NCBI GenBank assembly: GCA_964631255.1
Contig: CAZVWS010000013.1
Location: 1-40,688 of the forward strand
From: JBGZFC01 sp964631255
GTDB taxonomy: Bacteria > Bacteroidota > Bacteroidia > Bacteroidales > Dysgonomonadaceae
Reading direction: 5' to 3'
Length of the DNA stretch: 40,688 nt
Of this stretch, positions 33,629 to 40,262 are shown piece by piece (the first letter of the stretch is position 1; the number at the start of each line of letters is the position of its first letter). The notes beneath the pieces are model-generated. The model saw nothing but the letters and a program-made list of their open reading frames with translations, was not told the DNA's origin and did not search any database. The position numbers and the translations under genes were made by a program.

Positions 33629-35131
33629 ATGGCTTTAAAATTTATTAGCGCGCAAGAAGCAGCCGCGCTTGTGAAACATGACGACAATGTGGGTTTCAGC
33701 GGATTTACACACGCCGGATGCCCAAAAGTAGTTCCCGTGGAGATTGCAAAATTGGCAGAAGCCGAGCACGCAAAGGGAAATCCATTTAAAATTGGTATTT
33801 TTACAGGTGCCTCAACAGGCGATGCCATCGACGGCTCGCTGGCACGTGCCAATGCCGTAAAATTTCGCACGCCATATCAGACTAACAAAGATATGCGCAA
33901 TGCCATCAACCAATTAGACCACGACCCGGTAGTTTATTTCGATATGCACCTTTCGCAAGTGGCACAAGAAATCAGATACGGATTTTTGGGCGGAGTAGAT
34001 GTGGCAATTGTAGAGGCATGCGATGTGAGCGAAGATGGCGAAATAGTGCCTACTGCCGGTGTCGGAATCACACCAACCATTTGCCGCCTGGCAAAAATTG
34101 TGATTGTGGAGCTCAACAAAAAAGTACCACAAAAACTGCGTGGCATTCACGATATTTACGAACTGCAAGACCCACCCAAAAGAAGACAAATCAATATTTT
34201 TGAAGTACAAAACAGAGTTGGGTTGGAATATGTGAAAGTTGATCCCGACAAAATTTTTGTTGTAGAAACAGACAAAGAGAGCGACGGTGGCAGCTTCGCG
34301 CCTGTGGACGAAGTAACAGCAAAAATTGGCCATAATGTGGCAGAGTTTTTCGTATCCGAAATGCGAAAAGGCAATATTCCGGCAACATTCTTACCCATCC
34401 AATCGGGAGTAGGAAATATTGCCAACGCTGTATTGGCTGCATTGGGAAGCAACGACGAAATACCTCGTTTTGAAGTATATACCGAAGTTATCCAAGATGC
34501 TGTATTGGACATGATGCGTCAAGGAAAAATCAGTTTCGCAAGCGGATGTTCGCTCACCGTGAGCAACGAGCAACTGCAAAAAGTATATCAAGATTTGGAC
34601 TTCTTCAAACAAAAACTGATATTGCGTCCATCCGAAATATCCAACAACCCGGGGCTGGTACGTCGCTTAGGCGTTATCGGCATAAACACCGCTATAGAAG
34701 TGGATATTTTTGGAAACGTGAATTCGACCCATGTAATGGGAACCAATATGATGAACGGAATTGGCGGCTCGGGCGATTTTACCCGCAGTGCTTATATCTC
34801 CATCTTCTTGACTCCATCAACTGCCAAAGGAGGACTAATCAGCGCAATAGTACCCAAAGTGGCACACGAAGACCACAGCGAACACTCGGTAAAAATTGTG
34901 GTTTCAGAATACGGAGTTGCCGACCTTCGCGGTAAAGGAACATATCAACGTGCCAGAGAGATAATCGAAAAATGTGCACATCCCGATTACAGACCATTGT
35001 TGCACCAATATCTCGATTTGACCAAAAAAGGGCATACGCCACAAAGTATTTATGCTTGCTACGCTTTCCACCAAGCATTTTTGGAAACAGGCAGCATGAA
35101 AAATGTAGATTTTTCCAAATTTATCAAATAA
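33629..35131 (+). CDS. Acetyl-CoA hydrolase/transferase family: succinate/acetate CoA-transferase
   Basis: This 500-residue cytoplasmic enzyme moves CoA between acyl groups, most probably acetate/propionate and succinate, which suits fermentation in Bacteroidales. The catalytic glutamate is Glu286 in RFEVYTEVIQD, by comparison with AarC-type enzymes. Other family segments are VGFSGFTHAGCPK, the oxyanion-loop QSGVGNIANAV, NGIGGSGDFTRSAY and SEYGVADLRGK. Full length and motifs are as expected for the succinyl-CoA:acetate type. The precise acyl pair cannot be told from sequence. A clear terminator follows. Confidence 0.9.
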   Translation: MALKFISAQEAAALVKHDDNVGFSGFTHAGCPKVVPVEIAKLAEAEHAKGNPFKIGIFTGASTGDAIDGSLARANAVKFRTPYQTNKDMRNAINQLDHDPVVYFDMHLSQVAQEIRYGFLGGVDVAIVEACDVSEDGEIVPTAGVGITPTICRLAKIVIVELNKKVPQKLRGIHDIYELQDPPKRRQINIFEVQNRVGLEYVKVDPDKIFVVETDKESDGGSFAPVDEVTAKIGHNVAEFFVSEMRKGNIPATFLPIQSGVGNIANAVLAALGSNDEIPRFEVYTEVIQDAVLDMMRQGKISFASGCSLTVSNEQLQKVYQDLDFFKQKLILRPSEISNNPGLVRRLGVIGINTAIEVDIFGNVNSTHVMGTNMMNGIGGSGDFTRSAYISIFLTPSTAKGGLISAIVPKVAHEDHSEHSVKIVVSEYGVADLRGKGTYQRAREIIEKCAHPDYRPLLHQYLDLTKKGHTPQSIYACYAFHQAFLETGSMKNVDFSKFIK

Positions 35132-35182
35132 ATGATGAGAAATGGAAAGAATGCGTTGACATTCCCCAAAAACTTACCCACT

Positions 35183-35213
35183 AAAAAACCCGCTCTTCCC
35201 GAACGGGTTTTTT
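35183..35213 (+). terminator. Terminator after the CoA-transferase gene
   Basis: AAAAAACCCG (35183-35192) pairs with CGGGTTTTTT (35204-35213) around an 11-nt loop. The A and T flanks make it potentially bidirectional. Confidence 0.85.
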
Positions 35214-35260
35214 GTTTTATTACAAAACAATTACCGATATCCATTCGTTAGATAGATGGC

Positions 35261-35282
35261 TTGCACCTACAAATGGGTGCAA
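35261..35282 (+). other. Leader hairpin before the 2-hydroxyacid dehydrogenase
   Basis: TTGCACC and GGTGCAA form a 7-bp perfect stem with an 8-nt loop. It lies 40 nt before the preferred ATG (35322) and has no T run, so it does not look like a terminator. Confidence 0.4.
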
Positions 35283-35321
35283 CGAGATACAAACCCAAAA
35301 AACAAAAGGAGACAACAGATA

Positions 35322-36275
35322 ATGAAAAAAATATTGATTGCCTATCGGCTAAAACCCGAAGGGCTGAAAGATTTGGAAGGAAAATACGACGTTACACTGC
35401 CCAAAAACAGCACTTTCAAAAGAGAGGAAATACTGGAAATGATTCCCGATTACGAGGTTTTGGTTCCCAGTTTTGGATTTTATACCGACAAAGAAATCAT
35501 GGACAAAGGCACCAAATTGGAACTGATTTCAAACTATGGCGTGGGCTACAACAACATTGATGTAGATTATGCCACACAAAAAGGAATAGCGGTTACCAAC
35601 ATACCCAAAACTACTTGCGAACCCACTGCCGAAATGGCTTTTGCCCTGCTCATGGGAGCCGGACGACGCATTGGCTACTACGACCGAAAACTACGCACAC
35701 CCCAAGGCGTGAGTTGGGGCGTATTTGCCGAGGCAGGAATGCCTATTTTTGGCAAAACACTGGGAATCATTGGCATGGGAAGAATTGGGCAAGCATTGGC
35801 ACGAAGAGCCGTGGCATCGGGTATGTCCATCCTATACCACAACCGAAACCGTTTGCCACAAGAAATAGAATCGCGATACGATGCAAAATATGTATCGCTG
35901 GACGAACTATTGCAAACTGCCGATTATATTTCGCTCAATGCACCTTTCACTCCCGAAACCAACCAAATGATTGGCGAAAAGGAGTTTGACAAAATGAAAC
36001 CGACTGCCATTTTCATCAATACGGCACGCGGTAGCATGGTCAACGAAAAAGCATTGGCGCATGCACTAAAAGAGGGGAAAATTTGGGCAGCCGCATTGGA
36101 TGTTTTTGAAAATGAGCCACACATATTGCCCGAACTGTTGCAATTGGACAACGTGTTATTAGCACCACATGCCGGAACAAAAACAATGGAAGACCGTATA
36201 AAAATGACCATAGAGATGGCACAAAATATTGTCGGGTTTTATGAAGGAACATACGAAATATCGAGAGTCAACTAA
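35322..36275 (+). CDS. D-isomer-specific 2-hydroxyacid dehydrogenase
   Basis: This 317-residue NAD(P)-dependent oxidoreductase reduces 2-keto acids such as glyoxylate, hydroxypyruvate or phenylpyruvate. The nucleotide-binding motif is LGIIGMGRIGQALARRA (about 148-164). The catalytic Arg lies in NTARGSMVNE, Glu in DVFENEP and His in LAPHAGTKT, in the family order. The early motif NYGVGYNNIDVDYA is also typical. No ACT domain is attached, so it is not a long SerA. I chose ATG 35322 over ATG 35256 because the extra 22 residues overlap the leader hairpin and do not resemble the family start. The AlkD gene follows after 48 bp. Confidence 0.88.
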   Translation: MKKILIAYRLKPEGLKDLEGKYDVTLPKNSTFKREEILEMIPDYEVLVPSFGFYTDKEIMDKGTKLELISNYGVGYNNIDVDYATQKGIAVTNIPKTTCEPTAEMAFALLMGAGRRIGYYDRKLRTPQGVSWGVFAEAGMPIFGKTLGIIGMGRIGQALARRAVASGMSILYHNRNRLPQEIESRYDAKYVSLDELLQTADYISLNAPFTPETNQMIGEKEFDKMKPTAIFINTARGSMVNEKALAHALKEGKIWAAALDVFENEPHILPELLQLDNVLLAPHAGTKTMEDRIKMTIEMAQNIVGFYEGTYEISRVN

Positions 36276-36323
36276 TCAGAAGCGGTTAATTAATTGAATT
36301 CCAACAGAAAACAGAGTATTACT

Positions 36324-37022
36324 ATGACAGCAGAAAACGCAAAACAACAACTACTGGCTGTAGCCAATCCCGAAAAAGCAGAACATGCCAAATATTTTTT
36401 CAAAACCGGAAAAGGTCAGTATGGCGAAGGCGATATTTTTATCGGGTGCACCAATCCCGAAATACGAAGTGTGGCGAAAGCCAACAAATCGCTCCCTTTG
36501 GACGAACTAAAAAAACTGATTGTGGACGAAATCCACGAATTCAGGTTGGTAGCTTTGGTCATCCTTACGGAACAATTTAGGAAAGCCGACGAAAAATCGC
36601 GAGCAGAAATAGTAGATTTCTACCTGGCACATACTCCTTATATCAACAATTGGGATTTGGTGGACTTGTCGGCTTACAAAATTTTGGGCGAGTGGCTTAT
36701 CGACAAAGACCGAACCATATTGTACGAGCTTGCCGAAAGCCAAAATATGTGGGAGCAACGGGTAGCGGTGGTTGCCACCAAGGCATTTATCAGTCGTGGC
36801 GATTTGGTCGATATTTTTCGTTTGTCAGAAAAACTTCTCTCCCACCCGCACGATTTGATGCACAAAGCCTGTGGCTGGATGTTGCGCGAGGCGGGTAAAA
36901 AAGAGGAAAACGCGCTCACCGCTTTTCTCGACCGGCACCACAAAACAATGCCACGCACCATGTTGCGCTATTCGTTAGAAAAGCTGACACCCGAGCAGCG
37001 AGCGCATTATATGCAAAAATAA
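36324..37022 (+). CDS. AlkD-type DNA alkylation repair glycosylase
   Basis: This 232-residue protein is built of HEAT-like helical repeats and belongs to the AlkC/AlkD family, which excises positively charged alkylated bases such as N7-methylguanine and N3-methyladenine. The catalytic tryptophan and aspartate lie in YINNWDLVDLSA, and the DNA-contacting arginine in QRVAVVATKAFI; a second tryptophan occurs in HKACGWMLREAGK. All key positions seem conserved. The frame is open to a TTG at 36294, but ATG 36324 gives the usual start (MTAENAKQQL). It probably shares a transcript with the dehydrogenase gene upstream. Confidence 0.87.
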   Translation: MTAENAKQQLLAVANPEKAEHAKYFFKTGKGQYGEGDIFIGCTNPEIRSVAKANKSLPLDELKKLIVDEIHEFRLVALVILTEQFRKADEKSRAEIVDFYLAHTPYINNWDLVDLSAYKILGEWLIDKDRTILYELAESQNMWEQRVAVVATKAFISRGDLVDIFRLSEKLLSHPHDLMHKACGWMLREAGKKEENALTAFLDRHHKTMPRTMLRYSLEKLTPEQRAHYMQK

Positions 37023-37046
37023 GTGTCCCAACAACAAACTTTTTTG

Positions 37047-37081
37047 TACTTTTGGGGGAGAATTGCGTTTCTCCCCCAAAA
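37047..37081 (+). promoter_or_regulatory. -7 box joined to a 13-bp hairpin before the M16 protease
   Basis: TACTTTTG (37047-37054) matches TAnnTTTG. Its last bases also begin a perfect 13-bp inverted repeat (37050-37062 with 37069-37081) around a 6-nt loop; five G-C pairs form its core. No T run follows on either strand, so it is not a standard terminator. Confidence 0.45.
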
Positions 37082-37114
37082 AACAAACTTCATTCAAATC
37101 AATAAAAAAACCAC

Positions 37115-38338
37115 GTGTCATTTCAAACCCATATACTTAGCAACGGATTGCGAATCATTCATCGGCAATTTCCGTCCGAAATTTCCTATTGCGGTTTAGC
37201 CGTTAATACCGGTACACGCGACGAGAAAGCGGACGAACACGGCATGGCGCATTTCGTAGAACATCTGCTTTTTAAAGGCACAAAAAAGCGCAAAGCACAC
37301 CAAATTGCCAATCGCATGGAGAATGTGGGAGGCGAACTCAATGCCTATACCACCAAAGAAGAAACTTTTATTTACGCCACTTTTCTTACCGAATATTTTG
37401 AACGAGCCACCGAGCTGCTTAGCGATATCTTGCTACAATCGGCTTTTTTAGAAAGTCAGATAGAAAAAGAACGTGAAGTTATTTTGGACGAGATAAACAG
37501 TTACAACGATTCGCCTGCCGAACTCATTTATGACGATTTTGAGAACTTGGCTTTTGCCGGGCATGCCCTCGGGCATTATATATTGGGTACGCCCCAATCG
37601 CTGCACACGTTTGATAGAGCAAAGGTAGTTGGCTTCGTGCAACGCCAATACAGACCCGATAACATGGTGCTGTTTTCGTCGGGAAAAACTCCTTTTAAAA
37701 AAGTGGTACAATTGGCCGAAAAATATTTCAACTCGTTTGCCAAGCCAAGTATAGATGTAGTGAAACGCACACCTCCCTTTTTGGAGGCTGCCCAACAACT
37801 ATCGGTAGAGAAAAAAACGGCGCAAACACATATCATGCTCGGCATGCCCGCTCTGGATATGTTTCATCGGGACAGATACGTGCTTTATCTGCTCAACCAT
37901 GTTATTGGCGGCGGGGTTATCAATAGCAGATTAAACAACTCGTTGCGCGAAAAAAACGGGCTTGTGTATCAGGTAGAATCGGCACTTACCGCCTACACCG
38001 ACGCGGGATTGTTTTCGGTTTATTTCGCATGCGACAAGAAGCACGTGGCACGCTGCCTCAAATTGATAGAAAAAGAGTTTGAAAAACTTCGCGAAACACC
38101 GCTCACACCGGCACAATTGGCTACCGCGAAAAGACAATACAAAGGTCAATTGGGCATTGCTTCCGAGAGCAACGAAAACGTAACCCTGCGCATGGCAAAA
38201 AGCTACCTGCATTTTCACAATTACACGCCATTGGAAGATATTTTCGATAAAATAGAGGCGGTAGATGCTGCCCGCTTGCAACAAATGGCTAACAGATTAT
38301 TTTGTGCGGATGCTCGTTTTCAGGTAAAATATTGGTAA
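37115..38338 (+). CDS. M16-family zinc metallopeptidase
   Basis: This 407-residue peptidase resembles the PqqL/mitochondrial processing peptidase type. The inverted zinc motif HxxEH is HFVEH (His46, Glu49, His50), and the third ligand is Glu126 in EVILDEINSY, 77 residues on, as expected. A second M16 domain (about 190-400) includes GGGVINSRLNNSLREKNGLVYQV, the substrate-binding R/Y region. There is no signal peptide. The start is GTG at 37115; an in-frame stop at 37103-37105 excludes a longer frame, and MSFQTHILSNGLRII is a normal family start. The substrate is unknown. Confidence 0.9.
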   Translation: MSFQTHILSNGLRIIHRQFPSEISYCGLAVNTGTRDEKADEHGMAHFVEHLLFKGTKKRKAHQIANRMENVGGELNAYTTKEETFIYATFLTEYFERATELLSDILLQSAFLESQIEKEREVILDEINSYNDSPAELIYDDFENLAFAGHALGHYILGTPQSLHTFDRAKVVGFVQRQYRPDNMVLFSSGKTPFKKVVQLAEKYFNSFAKPSIDVVKRTPPFLEAAQQLSVEKKTAQTHIMLGMPALDMFHRDRYVLYLLNHVIGGGVINSRLNNSLREKNGLVYQVESALTAYTDAGLFSVYFACDKKHVARCLKLIEKEFEKLRETPLTPAQLATAKRQYKGQLGIASESNENVTLRMAKSYLHFHNYTPLEDIFDKIEAVDAARLQQMANRLFCADARFQVKYW

Positions 38339-38392
38339 TATTGGCGCAAAAACGCGCTACAACAAAGTAGTGTGGTTAAGAACAGAAACAAC

Positions 38393-38782
38393 TCACACAC
38401 CCAGACGGTGTTTCATCCAATCGATTTGTTTTTCCCACAAAGCTATGGCATCGCTTTTCTCGTCGGGTTCGGCAAAGTCGGTTATTTGCAATGCAATTTC
38501 GCTCGACAACTCCAACTTGTGTAGTTGAAATTCAAAATAGACATTTCCCTCCTCCTCGTCGCTCCATTTGAACCGGATGCTTGTTTGTGGACGTATCGAT
38601 ACCACCTCGGCATCATTTTCTGTTTTTTGCCAATAAAATGTATAAATCGTTTCCGATTCGTCCATTGTTACATCATCGGCAAACCACTCCGACAGGCCAT
38701 CTACTTGGCTTATCATCCTCCACAAACTGGCTTGTGTGGCTTTTCCCATCACGAACTCTATATGAAATTTTTCTTTGGGCAT
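38393..38782 (-). CDS. START-like domain protein
   Basis: This 129-residue cytoplasmic protein matches the Bacteroidota START-like (SRPBCC-fold) group. The opening KFHIEFVMGKATQASLWRMIS, the WFADDV turn, the central FKWSDEEEGNVYFEF strand and the long C-terminal helix ending WEKQIDWMKHRLGV are typical. The fold makes a hydrophobic pocket, but no ligand is known for this group. It converges on the M16 gene with 54 bp between the stops; only a short GC hairpin (GCGC...GCGC) lies there. Confidence 0.83.
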   Translation of the reverse strand: MPKEKFHIEFVMGKATQASLWRMISQVDGLSEWFADDVTMDESETIYTFYWQKTENDAEVVSIRPQTSIRFKWSDEEEGNVYFEFQLHKLELSSEIALQITDFAEPDEKSDAIALWEKQIDWMKHRLGV

Positions 38783-38934
38783 CTTCTGCTGTTTTTCTAA
38801 TTGCGCTCAATGTACAACTTTTTATTGAAAAAACACAATAAATATATACTTATTTTTACAGATGTTGAAAAATTCAGCAATCCGGATAGAACGATTATTT
38901 TTTTGGGGAATTGATGCGAAAAGGGCATCTCTGA

Positions 38935-38954
38935 AAAGCCAACAGCCAACAGCC
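38935..38954. repeat. Short heptamer repeat (AACAGCC)
   Basis: AACAGCC occurs twice in register (38941-38954) after a partial copy. It lies about 20 bp before the 22-bp array and repeats the 7-bp period seen elsewhere in the window. Confidence 0.5.
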
Positions 38955-38971
38955 GGGTTCTCCACTGTTTC

Positions 38972-39101
38972 GTTGGGGTTGAATAATCCCGTCGTTTAGG
39001 TTGCATAACCCCAACGTTTAGGTTGCGAACCCCGTCGTTTAGGTTGTATAACCCCAACGTTTAGGTTGTATAACCCCAACGGAAGGATTGGCAACCCCAA
39101 C
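38972..39101. repeat. Tandem array of six 21-22-bp units with GGTTnnnnAACC cores
   Basis: Six contiguous units of 22, 22, 21, 22, 22 and 21 bp were counted. The middle four begin GTTTAGGTTG and end in ACCCC(A)AC or ACCCCGTC; the outer two are diverged. Most units contain GGTT and AACC about four bases apart, so each is a small palindrome. Units touch without spacers, so this is not a CRISPR. It lies in the 448-bp non-coding stretch 38783-39230, of which the rest holds a short heptamer repeat and a gene remnant. Confidence 0.85.
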
Positions 39102-39128
39102 CATGCCATAAACAACCGCACCCACGGG

Positions 39129-39212
39129 TTATTGTGCCTCTTCGTCTATTGCAAACGTTACGTGTATGCTGTTTAGGTTCTGAATGGCTGCTGCCATGGG
39201 TGCAAAGTTTTT
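39129..39212 (-). pseudogene. 3' remnant of a broken gene
   Basis: A minus-strand frame opens after a stop at 39213-39215 and ends in TAA at 39129-39131. It encodes about 27 residues, from KNFAPMAAAI to TFAIDEEAQ. Base composition and residue pattern (alternating helix- and strand-like segments, acidic end) look like the C terminus of a real protein. The upstream part is missing: the DNA changes abruptly to AT-rich sequence at about 39205-39230. The family was not recognised. A 22-residue ORF from the internal ATG (39197) is the alternative, but this is less convincing than a truncated gene. Confidence 0.45.
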
Positions 39213-39230
39213 TTAGATGAAAACATATAA

Positions 39231-39401
39231 TTATTTTCTTTTTCTATTGATAATCAATAGGATTGCTACTGCAATTATAGAAGCTACTATGGAAGAAATA
39301 AATACCTCTATACTCCATTCTTTCTTGAAAAGAAAGACATTTGTCAAGAGCTGAAAAACGAAGAATAAAATAAAAAATAGTAAGGTGCCGAATTTTGTCA
39401 T
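39231..39401 (-). CDS. Small two-helix membrane protein (56 aa)
   Basis: This 56-residue frame begins MTKFGTLLFF and ends LIINRKRK. It has two membrane helices (about 5-24 and 33-51) with a short charged turn between them (FKKEWS) and a basic tail, an arrangement that random AT-rich DNA is unlikely to produce with such clean topology. It follows the outer-membrane barrel gene on the same strand after 96 bp, so the two may be co-transcribed. The family is unknown. The tail suggests that both termini face the cytoplasm. Confidence 0.6.
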   Translation of the reverse strand: MTKFGTLLFFILFFVFQLLTNVFLFKKEWSIEVFISSIVASIIAVAILLIINRKRK

Positions 39402-39497
39402 AGCTTATTTGTTTTAATTAGTTGTTTTCAGAATTTTTATTTTTTCTAAATATGTTAGGTTGCATAATAAGCGAAGTATATTACAAAAACTAAAATT

Positions 39498-40076
39498 TCA
39501 ATATCTTAATTCGATAGACATACCTACCATATAGTCGTCAAGCTCAAGATGCAAAGGCAAATAAGATGTAGCATTTGCTCCAATAAATAATTTATCTAAG
39601 ACTTTATACTTCACATATATTTCTCCGAACAAACCAAAGTTAAATTCCTCTCCTTGATTTGCGAACTCATAACTTTCAACGTTAGTACCGGCAACTAATA
39701 ATGGTGTGTAAACTCTTTCAAAAATCAATGCTCCCCCAAGCGTTCCTCCAAAAACAAATTTTTTACCTAACTTCAAATCTTTGCTAATATTAGGTATAAC
39801 CATTGTGGATGCATAATTTGTAGTAGTACTTACAAAAATGTGATTCTTCTCAAAATTGCCTTTAGATGATATCTGTAAAAGACGTAAATTTAGCCAAAAA
39901 TCTTTTTTGAGATTATATCCAAATTCTCCATACAGATATTGACCTCCTTTAGAAGCCGGTTCAAATTTACTGTCGAAATAACCGTAACCGATATTATTTC
40001 TAAATTTAGTATTCTCTTGTGAAAAAAGTACACTTGTTGTAATTAACATTAATAATAATAATGAGGTTGTTTTCAT
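39498..40076 (-). CDS. Outer-membrane beta-barrel protein of unknown function
   Basis: This 192-residue protein has a signal peptide (about 1-19, ending VLFSQ) and then alternating strands: NNIGYGYFDSKF, YLYGEFGYNLKKDFWLNLRLL, FVFGGTLGGALIFE, FNFGLFGEIYVKYKV, and a closing strand MSIELRY with an aromatic last residue. Eight strands would fit. It differs in composition from the barrel gene at 13.2 kb, with many ATA, TTA and AAT codons, like the rest of the AT-rich segment. It is transcribed away from the probable sensor-kinase gene, and an 11-bp repeat array lies between the two, so it could be a target of that system. Confidence 0.75.
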   Translation of the reverse strand: MKTTSLLLLMLITTSVLFSQENTKFRNNIGYGYFDSKFEPASKGGQYLYGEFGYNLKKDFWLNLRLLQISSKGNFEKNHIFVSTTTNYASTMVIPNISKDLKLGKKFVFGGTLGGALIFERVYTPLLVAGTNVESYEFANQGEEFNFGLFGEIYVKYKVLDKLFIGANATSYLPLHLELDDYMVGMSIELRY

Positions 40077-40111
40077 ATTAATCTGTTTTTAAATTTATTA
40101 ATTTTGCGATG

Positions 40112-40119
40112 CAAAAGTA
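40112..40119 (-). promoter_or_regulatory. -7 box of the outer-membrane barrel gene
   Basis: TACTTTTG on the minus strand matches TAnnTTTG, 35 nt before the ATG. No TTTG -33 element is seen; instead the 11-bp repeat array begins 21 bp upstream, where an activator could bind. Confidence 0.5.
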
Positions 40120-40140
40120 CAAGTAGTTTTACATTCCATT

Positions 40141-40206
40141 TATAATCTTTGTATAATCTTTTTATAATCTGAATATAATCTTTGTATAATCGAAATATAT
40201 TATATG
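40141..40206. repeat. Array of 11-bp direct repeats (TATAATCTTTG)
   Basis: Five units in exact 11-bp register start with TATAATC: TATAATCTTTG, TATAATCTTTT, TATAATCTGAA, TATAATCTTTG, TATAATCGAAA. A sixth unit, TATATTATATG, is degenerate. The period is close to one helical turn, so all units face the same side of the DNA. The array lies between the divergent barrel and sensor-kinase genes, directly upstream of the barrel's -7 box. Confidence 0.85.
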
Positions 40207-40262
40207 TACAAATAGATAGTTTCACTTTTTTTATGTAACTTGCACCTCAAATCTCAATGTTT

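Noticed and set aside
38797..39057. Minus-strand ORF of 86 codons over the 22-bp array
   Set aside because: Half of it is the tandem array, whose 21-22-bp period does not keep a reading frame; the rest reads as AT-rich non-coding DNA with no homology pattern.
38972..39101. Possible CRISPR array
   Set aside because: Units are contiguous and all alike; there are no unique spacers and no cas genes.
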